Assembly (NCBI GenBank): GCA_022565795.1
Contig: JAIUMA010000014.1
Coordinates: 1 to 64,000, forward strand
Source of the DNA: Balneolia bacterium
Lineage (GTDB): Bacteria; Bacteroidota; Rhodothermia; Balneolales; Cyclonatronaceae
Length of the DNA: 64,000 nt
Direction: 5' to 3'
The notes below the pieces were generated by a model that saw only the letters and a program-made list of their open reading frames with translations, was not told the DNA's origin and ran no database searches. The position numbers and the translations under genes are program-made. Shown here piece by piece: positions 9,502 through 18,587 of this stretch. Positions within the stretch are counted from its first letter, which is position 1, and every line of letters begins with the position of its first letter.

Positions 9502-10056
9502 TCAGCCCTCTTTGTTATTAGATTCGTCCTGATGCTGCGGGAAAGGTATTTGCTCAAATTCCGGCATTTTTCCTGCTTTCAGGTCGTCTACGATTTTATC
9601 TACTTTCTCGGTTGTGAGGTGGTTGCAGTAAACGCCGTTGGTGATTTGCATCATCGGGGCATAACCACAGGCGCCAAGGCACTCCACCGATTGGATGCTG
9701 AACATACCGTCTTCGGTGGTTTCGCCGGCTTTAATGCCAAGCTTGTCCTCGAGATGATGCAGTATATCGTATCCGCCGCAAAGCTGGCAAGTAAGCGTAG
9801 TACAAACATCGAAAACAAACTTGCCTTTGCGCTCACCATAATATTGGGTGTAGAAGCTAACGACGCCGTAGACGTGCGCAGCAGGAATGTCGAGGGTTTT
9901 GGCAACAAGCTGCTGAACCTCCGGCTCAACATGACCAAACTTTTGCTGAGCCAGCCACAATACAGGCATCACCGGAGACTTCTTATCCGGATATTTTGCC
10001 TTAATCTTTTCAATCTCGGCCAGGTCTTCTTTGCTGAATTCGTAGTTTTCTTTCAT
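9502..10056 (-). CDS. nuoE: NADH-quinone oxidoreductase subunit E
   Basis: This is the 2Fe-2S (N1a) thioredoxin-fold subunit of the NADH-oxidising arm. The 184-residue protein has all four cluster cysteines: Cys85 and Cys90 in CTTLTC, and Cys126 and Cys130 in ECLGAC. An N-terminal helical part (SPVMPVLWLAQQKFG) precedes the fold, and VYGVVSFYTQYY is typical of the family. It starts 2 bases after nuoD and ends 3 bases before nuoF. The C-terminal tail beyond residue 165 is polar and variable. Confidence 0.95.
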   Translation of the reverse strand: MKENYEFSKEDLAEIEKIKAKYPDKKSPVMPVLWLAQQKFGHVEPEVQQLVAKTLDIPAAHVYGVVSFYTQYYGERKGKFVFDVCTTLTCQLCGGYDILHHLEDKLGIKAGETTEDGMFSIQSVECLGACGYAPMMQITNGVYCNHLTTEKVDKIVDDLKAGKMPEFEQIPFPQHQDESNNKEG

Positions 10057-10058
10057 AA

Positions 10059-11348
10059 TTATTTGTCAGAATCTCCCATTACAGGATCAACTCCACCAAT
10101 CATAACTACCGTATCGGCAATCATCTCGCCGTCGAGCATTTTCTCGAGGGCCTGAAGGTTGGTGAATGATGGTGAATTTATTTTTAATCTCCACGGGTGT
10201 CCGGTTCCGTCGCTTTGAATGTAGAAGCCAAGCTCCCCTTTGGGCGCTTCGATAGCTTTGTAGCTCTCAACGCCTTCCGGAGGACAAATACCGGTGTCGG
10301 TCATCATAAAGTCATGAATCAGGCCTTCCATAGAGTAGTAGACCTCATCTTTCGATGGATAGCTCTTTTTGGCATCATCGGTACGGATCGGGCCTTTTGG
10401 CATTTTCTCAAGGCACTGCTTGATAATCTTGATAGATTCTCCCATTTCTTCCATCCGGATGTAATAACGAGCAAGGTTATCTCCCTCAAGACGGGTTGGG
10501 ATTTCAAAATCAACTTCATCGTACTTCAGATACGGATCGAACTTGCGGATGTCGTAAGGAACACCAACCGCGCGAATGTTGGGACCGGTAACGCCAAGTT
10601 TGATAGCGTCATCATAAGTAATCCGTCCTACACCGTTGTTGCGATCGTAAAAAATGCGGTTTTTGTTGAGAAGCTTCTTCCAGTCTGTAAGTCTCTCCGG
10701 GAACTCTTCGCAGAAATCCTCAATCATCTTAATAACGTCAGGGGAGAGATCGTTGTGCACTCCGCCAATACGTGAGTGCGAAATAGTGAAGCGATGACCG
10801 CCGAAGTTGTCAAAAATATCGTACAGACGTTCCCGCTCCTTGAATGTCCAGATAAAGAATGAGATAGCTCCGGTATCCATCACCATTGCTCCGAGGTAGA
10901 GAAGGTGTGAAGAAATTCGCGCAAGCTCACAGCCAATCATCCTGATCCACTGCGCGCGCTCCGGCACCTGCACGTCTGCAATCTTTTCAACTGCTTCACA
11001 CAGAGCTACGTTATTACTGTACGGAGAAAGGTAGTCCATGCGGTCTGTGTAGGGCATGAATTCCTGATACGTCTTGTTTTCTGCAATCTTTTCTACACCT
11101 CTGTGCAGGTAGCCAATGTCGAGACGGGTTCGCAGAATCTTCTCACCCTCAAGTTCCAGCAGCAGACGAAGTACACCGTGTGTGGCTGGGTGCTGTGGGC
11201 CCATGTTGAGAATCATACGGGTACCGAGCGGATCTTCCTCAACCTCAACAGTGGTGTGTTTGTCTTCCAGACTCTTGTATAGAGCAATCTGATGCTCCTT
11301 AAAGAAGGTCGGTTTACCTTTGTCGGTTATTCTGTTTTTCAATTCCAT
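10059..11348 (-). CDS. nuoD: NADH-quinone oxidoreductase subunit D
   Basis: This is the 49-kDa-type subunit that shapes the quinone reduction site of complex I. The 429-residue protein has the conserved loop GPQHPATHGVLRL near residue 50, the following IGYLHRGVEKIAE, and RIGGVHNDL. Its C-terminus ends in GGVDPVMGDSDK, close to the family's usual VMGEVDR ending. The nickel-ligand cysteines of hydrogenases are absent, which separates it from hydrogenase large subunits. nuoC and nuoD are separate genes here, 18 bases apart, not fused as in E. coli. Confidence 0.96.
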   Translation of the reverse strand: MELKNRITDKGKPTFFKEHQIALYKSLEDKHTTVEVEEDPLGTRMILNMGPQHPATHGVLRLLLELEGEKILRTRLDIGYLHRGVEKIAENKTYQEFMPYTDRMDYLSPYSNNVALCEAVEKIADVQVPERAQWIRMIGCELARISSHLLYLGAMVMDTGAISFFIWTFKERERLYDIFDNFGGHRFTISHSRIGGVHNDLSPDVIKMIEDFCEEFPERLTDWKKLLNKNRIFYDRNNGVGRITYDDAIKLGVTGPNIRAVGVPYDIRKFDPYLKYDEVDFEIPTRLEGDNLARYYIRMEEMGESIKIIKQCLEKMPKGPIRTDDAKKSYPSKDEVYYSMEGLIHDFMMTDTGICPPEGVESYKAIEAPKGELGFYIQSDGTGHPWRLKINSPSFTNLQALEKMLDGEMIADTVVMIGGVDPVMGDSDK

Positions 11349-11366
11349 AGTAAAGGTCGTTGATAA

Positions 11367-11873
11367 TTATTCAGAGTCCGGAGTCGTGGACGGAAGCTCG
11401 AATGAGCCGGGAATACCGAGTAGAGGAAATTCCTTTCTAAGCGGGTGATACTTGAAATCTTCCGGCAGGAAAATTCTTCTGAGGTCAGGATGGTTCTCAA
11501 ATCGAACGCCGTACATGTCCCAAATTTCACGCTCGTTCCAGTTAGCACCCGGCCAGATGTCGGTAACCGTTGGAAGCTGGGGATTTTCCTCAGGAAGCCA
11601 TGTCTTGATGAAAATGCGAACACCAGTCTTAAGGCTGATTATATGGTAAATAACCTCAAAGCGGTCTTCTGAAGTGAAGCGGTCTGCACCAAACACGTCG
11701 ACCAAATAATCGAAGCTGTGCTTTTCTTTGAGCCAGCTGCAAATCTCGTGGATTTTTTCGCGGGACACACGCGTCTGACGGTCGCCGGCGTGAGTTTTGG
11801 ATTCAATAACCGCATCACCGAACTCATCTTTGAGCTCATTAAGTATGCGTGTAAGCAGTTCAGTTTTATTCAT
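11367..11873 (-). CDS. nuoC: NADH-quinone oxidoreductase subunit C
   Basis: This is the 30-kDa-type peripheral subunit of complex I, a structural partner of NuoD. The 168-residue protein contains the diagnostic stretch REIWDMYGVRFENHPDLRRI followed by LPEDFKYHPLRKEFPL near residues 118-152. The N-terminal alpha-beta region (LVDVFGADRF near residue 60) is complete. The gene is independent of nuoD and lies 27 bases after nuoB in the A-B-C-D order normal for bacteria. Confidence 0.95.
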   Translation of the reverse strand: MNKTELLTRILNELKDEFGDAVIESKTHAGDRQTRVSREKIHEICSWLKEKHSFDYLVDVFGADRFTSEDRFEVIYHIISLKTGVRIFIKTWLPEENPQLPTVTDIWPGANWNEREIWDMYGVRFENHPDLRRIFLPEDFKYHPLRKEFPLLGIPGSFELPSTTPDSE

Positions 11874-11900
11874 GAGAACAATTGGGAATGAGAAAAGAAC

Positions 11901-12386
11901 TTATTTGTCGTAAACGGTAGAATGCTCGTTTTTGACTTTTTCCTGAATTTCCATAAGTGCGTTAAGTACGGCATCCGGACGAGGAGGACATCCGGAAATG
12001 TAGACATCAACCGGCAGAAAGTTATCTACGCCCTGAACAACACCATAGCAGCGGTGCATACCTCCGGTAGAGGCACAGGCGCCCATTGCGATACACCACT
12101 TTGGATCAGGCATCTGATCCCATATACGGCGGATGGCATGCGACATCTTGTAGGTACACCATCCTGCAACAATCATAACGTCGCTCTGGCGGGGAGAAAA
12201 ACGCATTACCTCAGAACCGAAGCGTGAGGCATCGTATTTTGGTCCGGCAAATGCCATCATTTCAATAGCGCAGCAGGCAAGACCCATTGGCATCGGCCAC
12301 ATGGCGTTAGCGCGTGCCCAGTTGGTAAGAAAGTCTAAGGAAGTAGTTAGGTAGCCTGTATTTTCGACTGCTTTCTCTAAGCTCAT
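11901..12386 (-). CDS. nuoB: NADH-quinone oxidoreductase subunit B
   Basis: This subunit holds the N2 4Fe-4S cluster, the last electron carrier before quinone. The four ligands are visible: the tandem pair Cys38-Cys39 in [10 protein letters not shown], Cys104 in GACASTGG, and Cys133 in [11 protein letters not shown]. The 161-residue length is normal. It follows nuoA with a 10-base gap and has the compact soluble form without extension. Confidence 0.96.
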   Translation of the reverse strand: MSLEKAVENTGYLTTSLDFLTNWARANAMWPMPMGLACCAIEMMAFAGPKYDASRFGSEVMRFSPRQSDVMIVAGWCTYKMSHAIRRIWDQMPDPKWCIAMGACASTGGMHRCYGVVQGVDNFLPVDVYISGCPPRPDAVLNALMEIQEKVKNEHSTVYDK

Positions 12387-12396
12387 AAAGCCTTAA

Positions 12397-12774
12397 TTAT
12401 TGGATATTTGGTTTGCTGATCTCGAAATTCTTGGACTCTTTTTTAAGGGTATACAAAAGGCCAAGCGTTAGTATGGTAATAAATATCATGACGGCAACGA
12501 ACGTTCCGAAACCGAGCTCTTTATACCGCACCGCCCATGGATAAATGAAGATAATTTCAAGGTCGAAAACGATGAACTCCATGGCCACCATGTAGAAGCT
12601 GATAGAATAGCGTTCTTTGGCGTCGCCGATCGGATCCATACCACTTTCATAAGGACGAAGCTTTGTAGCTGACGGACGATGTGGCCCCATCACCCTCGAT
12701 AACACAACAAAAGCAATGGCCAGAACAACAGCTACGCCCAGCAGGGCAAAAATCGGTAAATATGCTTCAAGCAT
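12397..12774 (-). CDS. nuoA: NADH-quinone oxidoreductase subunit A
   Basis: This is a small membrane subunit at the hinge between the peripheral and membrane arms of complex I. The 125-residue protein has three hydrophobic segments and the conserved loop RPYESGMDPIGDAKERYSI followed by FYMVAMEFIVFDLEIIF with its acidic residues. It is the first gene of an eight-gene operon nuoABCDEFGH. The promoter should lie in the 331-base divergent gap to the bifunctional nuclease gene. Confidence 0.95.
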   Translation of the reverse strand: MLEAYLPIFALLGVAVVLAIAFVVLSRVMGPHRPSATKLRPYESGMDPIGDAKERYSISFYMVAMEFIVFDLEIIFIYPWAVRYKELGFGTFVAVMIFITILTLGLLYTLKKESKNFEISKPNIQ

Positions 12775-13105
12775 GAGTTGAATTGAAGTTTGAGAAGAAT
12801 TTTTCGAGTAAAATATTCATCCCTAAAATTTACGTTCAATAGTCACAAATATCAATTTTAATATTCATGCTGTATTTATCTAAACCTATTCCAAATTGAT
12901 TTGGCCAGCTTTAGTGCTGAAGCCTTTTTGTAACAGCGAATTAGGCAGATTTGTATTGGTGATTTTGTCAATTCTAAAGTCTCATAACAGGGTATGGCTC
13001 ATAGAAATAGTGCGAATTGTTATTCGGTAAAACGTGTTTATGCTCACTGTTTAATTTGTTAAATTCAAGATTCAATCAGCATCATCTAAAACGAAACCGA
13101 GCTTC
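12775..13105. other. Divergent intergenic region between nuoA and the nuclease gene
   Basis: This A+T-rich 331-base gap must contain the promoter of the nuo operon (leftward) and that of the nuclease-bshC pair (rightward). I see no structured RNA, no long palindrome and no small gene in it. No promoter element matches well enough to name. Confidence 0.5.
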
Positions 13106-13723
13106 GTGGACAAAATTCAAATGGATATACTGGGCCTGTCGACGAGTCCCAGCAGCGGTGGAGCATACGCACTCATACTTAATGAACACGACGGCAACCG
13201 AAGGCTGCCCATTATTATTGGTACTTTCGAAGCACAGGCCATAGCGCTTGAGCTGGAGCATATCAAGCCTCCCAGACCAATGACTCACGATCTGCTGCGA
13301 AATGTAATCCAGAGTTTTGATTCTTTCGTGAAGTATATCTTCATCAATAATCTTAAGGACGGCACCTTTTTTGCCAAGATTATCTATGAGTTTCAAGGTG
13401 AGGAAATCGAGCAGGATGCCCGCCCAAGCGATGCCATAGCGCTATCCATACGTTTTAAGGCACCAATTTATGTATCACCGGAAGTTCTCAATGAAGCCGG
13501 TATTGTTTCTGATGATGAGAGTAACCCGGCAGGTAAAGCTTCCGAAAAAGCCGGGGTGTCCAGGCAAAGTGAACCTGCCGTTCCATCAACCTCGTCAAGA
13601 GCCGCAGTGAGTCCGGATGATAAACGCAAACAGCTTGAGAAGAAGCTGCAGCAGGCCATTAAAAATGAAGACTACGAAAAGGCCGCCCAGCTTCGCGATG
13701 AAATCGCAAAATTAGGAAACTGA
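13106..13723 (+). CDS. Bifunctional nuclease (DUF151) with C-terminal UVR motif
   Basis: The 205-residue protein starts at a GTG. Residues 1-130 form the bifunctional nuclease domain (GLSTSPSSGGAYALIL, then LPIIIGTFEAQAIALEL and RPSDAIALSIRFKAPIYV). A Ser/Pro/Ala-rich linker leads to a UvrB/UvrC motif at the end (KLQQAIKNEDYEKAAQLRDEI), which in UvrB mediates protein contact. Plant homologues show DNase and RNase activity; the bacterial role is not well settled. This domain pair is common in Bacteroidota. The next gene, bshC, starts 3 bases after its stop, so the two are co-transcribed. Confidence 0.88.
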   Translation: MDKIQMDILGLSTSPSSGGAYALILNEHDGNRRLPIIIGTFEAQAIALELEHIKPPRPMTHDLLRNVIQSFDSFVKYIFINNLKDGTFFAKIIYEFQGEEIEQDARPSDAIALSIRFKAPIYVSPEVLNEAGIVSDDESNPAGKASEKAGVSRQSEPAVPSTSSRAAVSPDDKRKQLEKKLQQAIKNEDYEKAAQLRDEIAKLGN

Positions 13724-13726
13724 CAC

Positions 13727-15370
13727 GTGGACTGTACGCCGGTAAACTATTCTGAACTCGGCTTTTCCAGGTTGTTTACCGACTACCTGAACGAAAACGA
13801 GGAAGCGCATTCATTTTATAACGGCCGGTCGCCATTTCAGGTCGGGTCTTTTTTGAAACAAGCTAAGGCAAGAGGCATTCAGTCGGGTGTTGGCAGAGAA
13901 GAATTGAGCGACCTTCTCATGAAGTTTAATGCGCCCTTTAATCCGGGCGAAGAGTCCATCAGAAACATTCTCGCGCTAAAGGATAAAGACACCTTTACCG
14001 TTGTTACCGGTCAGCAGCTTTGTCTGTTTGGCGGACCTTTGTACACATTATATAAGACTGTCTCTGCCATAGCCCTTGCTAAACACCTCTCTGAAAAGAC
14101 GAGTCTGAAAGTAGTGCCGGTTTTCTGGCTCGCTGATGAAGATCACGATTTCGAAGAAATCAGCTTTACTAACGCTTTCAGCAAAGATCATGAGCTAATA
14201 AAAGCCGGAATACCATCAACTGCTTTTGAAGGGCACTCTGCCGGCCGCCTTCAGATTGATGAACATACAGAGCAGGCAAAGTCGCTGCTTGCCGAAATCC
14301 TTGGAGCATCATCTGATCAGTTTAAAGAGGTAAATAAACTTATATCCGACTGGACCCCCGGGGCGAAATGGCGTACATCATTTGGCAGGATGATGATGAA
14401 GCTATTCGGTTCTCACGGGCTCGTACTGGCCGGCAGTGACGATTCCGGCATAAAAAATGCGCTTAGTCCGGTTTTGAAAAAGAGCATTGCCGAAGCTGCT
14501 CAGATCTATGATAAGCTTGAAAGCCAAAGTAGTGCCGTAGGCGATAAGTATCACGTACAGGCAGTGGTTTCCGAAAGTCAGTTTTTCTGGCACGATGAGA
14601 AAGAGGGCAGGGTGAAGATTCCCTTTGAGTCCGGAAAGTGTAAGCTTCCCGGACTTACTGGCTCATTGAGTGATATTGACGCTTCTGAGTACATTTCAGA
14701 ACACGGTTTGTGGGAAAAGTTATCACCTAATGTATTCATGCGTCCGGTTCTTCAGGAATATCTGCTGCCTAATCTGGCCTACATCGGGGGTGGGGCAGAG
14801 CTGGCCTATCACGCGCAGATGAAGTCGTTATTCGCTCATTTCGAAATGGAAATGCCGCTCTTGCTTCCAAGACTCGGAGCCACCGTGCTGGACTACGGAA
14901 CAAAACGCGTGATGAAAGAAGCCGGGTTTCCCTTCACCGACTACAAGCGCCCGGTGAGAGAACTACAACGGGACTGGGTTACAGAATTTGCTGGCTACGA
15001 GGTCAATGAGACGTTCGAAAAATGGGAGAGGGAGCTTCAGAAGCTGTTTGCGGAAAAGGAGCCATATATCTCTGATTTGGACAAGTCGTTGGGTAAATCA
15101 GCCAAAAGCACGCAGGTCAGAATCGAACATGAGCTTGAATCACTAAGAAAAAAAATGATTCGCTCTGTAAAAAACAGGGAAGAAGTACAGATGAGCAGAA
15201 TCAGAAGGATTGGTAACACCTTGTTCCCCAATGGCGTGCTGCAGGAGCGAGAGGTCGGGTTTGTATTCGTAATCGCTGCCCATGGCCGCGTCTTCTCCGA
15301 TTCACTGGTTAACATCATGGCTGAAGAACCTTTTAGATTTATGAAAGCACACCAAATAATTGAGCCCTGA
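13727..15370 (+). CDS. bshC: Bacillithiol synthase BshC (cysteine-adding enzyme)
   Basis: BshC catalyses the last step of bacillithiol synthesis, joining cysteine to glucosaminyl-malate. The 547-residue protein has the family signature TVVTGQQLCLFGGPLYTLYKT near residue 100, VPVFWLADEDHDFEEI near residue 145, and LPNLAYIGGGAELAYHAQMK near residue 345. A long coiled coil lies near residues 425-490. The start is a GTG 3 bases after the nuclease gene. bshA and bshB are not in the window. The presence of bshC implies bacillithiol as the main low-molecular-weight thiol. Confidence 0.93.
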   Translation: MDCTPVNYSELGFSRLFTDYLNENEEAHSFYNGRSPFQVGSFLKQAKARGIQSGVGREELSDLLMKFNAPFNPGEESIRNILALKDKDTFTVVTGQQLCLFGGPLYTLYKTVSAIALAKHLSEKTSLKVVPVFWLADEDHDFEEISFTNAFSKDHELIKAGIPSTAFEGHSAGRLQIDEHTEQAKSLLAEILGASSDQFKEVNKLISDWTPGAKWRTSFGRMMMKLFGSHGLVLAGSDDSGIKNALSPVLKKSIAEAAQIYDKLESQSSAVGDKYHVQAVVSESQFFWHDEKEGRVKIPFESGKCKLPGLTGSLSDIDASEYISEHGLWEKLSPNVFMRPVLQEYLLPNLAYIGGGAELAYHAQMKSLFAHFEMEMPLLLPRLGATVLDYGTKRVMKEAGFPFTDYKRPVRELQRDWVTEFAGYEVNETFEKWERELQKLFAEKEPYISDLDKSLGKSAKSTQVRIEHELESLRKKMIRSVKNREEVQMSRIRRIGNTLFPNGVLQEREVGFVFVIAAHGRVFSDSLVNIMAEEPFRFMKAHQIIEP

Positions 15371-15436
15371 ATTGTTTACCTTAGCGCTCAGAGAATCCAT
15401 TAACTATTATTTTAGAATCATCTAACGGAACGAACT

Positions 15437-16129
15437 ATGAGTTTTGAGTCATCAGAAAAACTGTGGAAACTGCTGGGATTAATGCTGAAATCACACCCCT
15501 GGCACGGTGTACCGATTGGCGACAATTCGCCGGAGCAGGTAACATCATTTGTGGAGATCGTGCCGACTGATACGGTTAAGTATGAAGTCGATAAAGATAC
15601 GGGTTTCCTTAAGGTAGACCGTCCGCAGCGTTTTTCAAACGTTTGTCCGGCCTTGTATGGCTTTATACCGCAAACCTACTGCGGGGAGTCTATAGCCGAA
15701 TACTGCGAAGAAAAGAGCGGCCGCAAAGTTACCGGTGATGGCGACCCACTCGATATCTGTATTCTGTCTGAAAAGCAAATTACGCACGGGAATATCCTTC
15801 TTCAGTGTCACCCGATTGGAGGTTTCAGAATGATCGATGGCGACGAGGCCGATGATAAAATCATTGCGGTAATGAAGGGTGACCTTGTTTACGGCAAGTA
15901 CAAGAACATTGCCGATGTGCCCCCAATCGTAATTGATCGCCTGAGACATTATTTCCTTACTTATAAGCAAATTCCGGGTGAATCTAACAAAACGGCCTGC
16001 GAAATTACCCACACCTACGACAGGGATGAAGCGTTCGAAGTTATTAAAAGGAGTCAGGATGATTATTATAGCAAGCACGGTGATTTAAAAGGGCTGCTTG
16101 CTACAATGATTCGATTTGAAGATAACTAA
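15437..16129 (+). CDS. ppa: Inorganic pyrophosphatase
   Basis: This is a soluble family I pyrophosphatase that hydrolyses PPi to phosphate and so drives biosynthetic reactions. The 230-residue protein shows the active-site order EVDKDTGFLKVDRPQRFS, CPALYGFIPQTYCGE, and the metal-binding GDGDPLDICIL (about residues 96-106), then DGDEADDKIIAV. The extra N-terminal part and the Cys-containing insert resemble the longer form common in Bacteroidota. It follows bshC by 66 bases. Confidence 0.9.
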   Translation: MSFESSEKLWKLLGLMLKSHPWHGVPIGDNSPEQVTSFVEIVPTDTVKYEVDKDTGFLKVDRPQRFSNVCPALYGFIPQTYCGESIAEYCEEKSGRKVTGDGDPLDICILSEKQITHGNILLQCHPIGGFRMIDGDEADDKIIAVMKGDLVYGKYKNIADVPPIVIDRLRHYFLTYKQIPGESNKTACEITHTYDRDEAFEVIKRSQDDYYSKHGDLKGLLATMIRFEDN

Positions 16130-16157
16130 ATAATTGTATAGCAATTAAATAGGACTT

Positions 16158-16934
16158 ATGATGAAAACTGTTTTGATAACCGGCGGATCCAGCGGAATCG
16201 GGTATGAGGCGGTAAAGCTGTTTTATAACGACGGCTTCAGGGTCTACTTTACCTACCGCAGCGGAAAGGGGAAAAGTGAAGCCCTTATCAAAGAGCTTTC
16301 GGACAAAGAAGCGGATGAGAGACTCATAGCGCTTCGCTGGGATGCCGGAGATAGAAAAAGTCTCGATGAACTGGTCTCGGCTATCAGGCATCCGGTTGAT
16401 GTGCTCACTAACAACGCCGGAGTCGGTTCAGCTACGGTAAAGTACGTCACGGACGATGAATATGAGCAGGACCACCAGATGATGCTCATTAATTCAGTAG
16501 CTCCATTATGGCTTATCAAAAAGCTTTTGCCCGGCATGAAGGAGAGAGGCGGCAAAATTGTGAACGTGAGCTCAGTGGGTGGAGGCATCACGCAGTTTCC
16601 AAACTTTACTACGGCAGACGGAATGAGCAAAGCCGCGCTGGCTTTCATGACCCGACAGCTCGCGGCTGAACTTGCCCACGACCCTGTAGATGTATTTGCC
16701 ATCTGCCCGGGAGCCGTGGAAACCCCAATGTTTGGAGCATCAACGTTAAATCACCTTTCCGAAGACGACCGAAACAAATTAATTGCCAAATTACCGGCAA
16801 ACCGGCTTATTGACCCCTTGGAAGTTGCTCGAATTATACGATATTTGAGTAAGCCTGAAGCAACCATAATGAGAGGAGCCGTCATCGACGCTTCATTAGG
16901 TTTGGGGAGCAACCCGGGACTGTTACAGGCATAA
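16158..16934 (+). CDS. SDR-family oxidoreductase lacking the catalytic Tyr
   Basis: This 258-residue short-chain dehydrogenase has the NAD(P) motif TGGSSGIG (8-15), the structural NNAG (85-88) and VNVSSVGGG with Ser138/Ser139. In the usual YxxxK active site the lysine is present (Lys158 in DGMSKAAL) but the position of Tyr is Asp154. PG-motif and tail (CPGAVETPMF) are normal. With the Tyr missing, ordinary carbonyl reduction is doubtful. It could be a divergent active enzyme, a binding protein or a dehydratase-like relative. It precedes an aminotransferase by 38 bases and probably shares a transcript with it. Confidence 0.85.
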   Translation: MMKTVLITGGSSGIGYEAVKLFYNDGFRVYFTYRSGKGKSEALIKELSDKEADERLIALRWDAGDRKSLDELVSAIRHPVDVLTNNAGVGSATVKYVTDDEYEQDHQMMLINSVAPLWLIKKLLPGMKERGGKIVNVSSVGGGITQFPNFTTADGMSKAALAFMTRQLAAELAHDPVDVFAICPGAVETPMFGASTLNHLSEDDRNKLIAKLPANRLIDPLEVARIIRYLSKPEATIMRGAVIDASLGLGSNPGLLQA

Positions 16935-16972
16935 AATAATCTGCAGAACAGACATCAGACATCGCTACGCTC

Positions 16973-18217
16973 ATGTATATCTCTAAACGCGGCACAAAGC
17001 TGCTGGAAAATCATCAACCCCTCGTGAATGCGCACTTTCGCTGTGCGCAGGATCCCTGGGCCGCAAATGTAAACCCGGAAGGATACATCAATCTGGGTAC
17101 GGCTGAGAACCATCTTGTTTACGACATTCTAAAAACCAAGCTGAACGCTTCACCCGGCTTTGATGAGGCCCATACGCATTATTCTGAATTGCACGGGATG
17201 AAGTGCTTCAGGGATAAGCTGGCGGGATTTCTTACGAATACGACATCACACAATATCACGGCAGATAAGCTTGCCGTAGCCAGCGGAAGCTCGGCTATCA
17301 TCGATATGCTTATGTTCGCCATGTGTGAGCCGGGAGAGGGTATCATCATTCCGGCGCCCTATTATGCCGGTTTTGACCACGATCTTAAAACACGCGTGAA
17401 CGTTGAGCCTATCCCTGCCTACACCGATGCCGAGAACGGCTTTGTAATTTCGCAGGAGGTGCTCCAGCAGGCGCTGATTCAGGCCGGAAAGAGAAAGATT
17501 AAAGTTCGTGGCATTCTCATCACCAATCCCAATAACCCGCTTGGCAGTGTTTACAGCGACTCCACGCTGAAAATGATCATTGCTTTTGCGAAAGAGAATA
17601 AGCTCTCCATTATAGCTGATGAGTTATATGCGCGCTCTGTTTACGGAAAAAGAAACTACACATCGCTGGCACGACTGACCGAAGAGGCTGGTGTCGGAAT
17701 TCACCTTGTTTACGGTTTTGCCAAGGATTTCGGCCTTTCAGGATTTAAGGTTGGTGCGCTGTATTCTACAGATGAAAAAATTCTGCAGGTTGTACAGCAG
17801 CTTGCGTATTTCATGCCGGTGTCTAATGCTGCGCAAAAAATTCTCTACAACGTATTGCAGGATGAAGCTTTCCTCAACTACTATTTCGCTGAAAACCGCA
17901 AAAGACTTTACGCAGCTTCGGTTCACATCCATGAGAAACTGAATGGAGCGGGAATTGATACTCATCCTACTGAAGCCGGTTTTTTTGTATGGCTGAATCT
18001 CGGTAAATGGCTTTCAGCGCAGACATTCGATGCCGAAATGGACTTATACACCTATATTCTGGATGAAGCAAAGGTTAACATCTCTCCGGGGCAGGTTTTC
18101 CATAGCGCAGATCCGGGGTGGTTCCGTTTGTGCTACGCCCGCGAGCCTGAAATGATTAATCAGGCGGTCAGCCGTATAGCCACGGTTCTTGGAAAGCTGG
18201 AGCAAATTCCGGCCTGA
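16973..18217 (+). CDS. PLP aminotransferase, class I/II, ACC-synthase-like
   Basis: This 414-residue fold-type I enzyme resembles 1-aminocyclopropane-1-carboxylate synthases and related aminotransferases: an N-terminal INLGTAENHLVYD, PAPYYAGFDHDL, ITNPNNPLG with Asn187, ADELYA with Asp216 and Tyr219, and the PLP lysine Lys251 in VYGFAKDFGLSGFKVG. The residue after SGF is Lys instead of the usual Arg. PLP binding is secure; the substrate is not. It ends a run of plus-strand genes and converges on the DUF971 gene. Pairing with the Tyr-less SDR suggests a joint pathway of unknown kind. Confidence 0.85.
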   Translation: MYISKRGTKLLENHQPLVNAHFRCAQDPWAANVNPEGYINLGTAENHLVYDILKTKLNASPGFDEAHTHYSELHGMKCFRDKLAGFLTNTTSHNITADKLAVASGSSAIIDMLMFAMCEPGEGIIIPAPYYAGFDHDLKTRVNVEPIPAYTDAENGFVISQEVLQQALIQAGKRKIKVRGILITNPNNPLGSVYSDSTLKMIIAFAKENKLSIIADELYARSVYGKRNYTSLARLTEEAGVGIHLVYGFAKDFGLSGFKVGALYSTDEKILQVVQQLAYFMPVSNAAQKILYNVLQDEAFLNYYFAENRKRLYAASVHIHEKLNGAGIDTHPTEAGFFVWLNLGKWLSAQTFDAEMDLYTYILDEAKVNISPGQVFHSADPGWFRLCYAREPEMINQAVSRIATVLGKLEQIPA

Positions 18218-18254
18218 AACAGCTTTCTGCTTCGCTCTATTCCGTTTCGGCCGG

Positions 18255-18587
18255 TTATTCTATGACTCCGGCCTCAACAGGGCAGCCGTCCCTCAGGTAT
18301 TCAAAACGATAGATGCCCGTGGTGTGGCCGTCGTTCCAAAACATATGGAGCGCATAGTTGCCTGAAGCTTTCATATTGTTTAAATCCAGCTTTTCGGGCG
18401 TGTCGGTCAGATACTTAAATGCATCCATCGGCTTGCCCATCTCGCTGTGTCCTCCCTGACAAAACACGCACGGGCAGGAGCTTCTGAGCCCGCCGAAAGG
18501 GTATCTGCTACGGTGTCCGTCGCCCCAGGTTATGCGCAATTCCTTCTCTTTTTTTAGAACGGTGATGTCAACTGGCTTATATCGCAT
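18255..18587 (-). CDS. DUF971 domain protein
   Basis: The 110-residue protein matches DUF971, the domain found at the N-terminus of gamma-butyrobetaine hydroxylases and as free proteins near iron-sulfur genes. Visible landmarks are LRITWGDGHRSRYPFGGLRSSCPCVFC with a CxCxxC cluster (cysteines near 40-45), and a C-terminal NYALHMFWNDGHTTGIY. The cysteines suggest metal or Fe-S binding, which is an inference. It is divergent from trpB, with 140 bases between them. Confidence 0.82.
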   Translation of the reverse strand: MRYKPVDITVLKKEKELRITWGDGHRSRYPFGGLRSSCPCVFCQGGHSEMGKPMDAFKYLTDTPEKLDLNNMKASGNYALHMFWNDGHTTGIYRFEYLRDGCPVEAGVIE

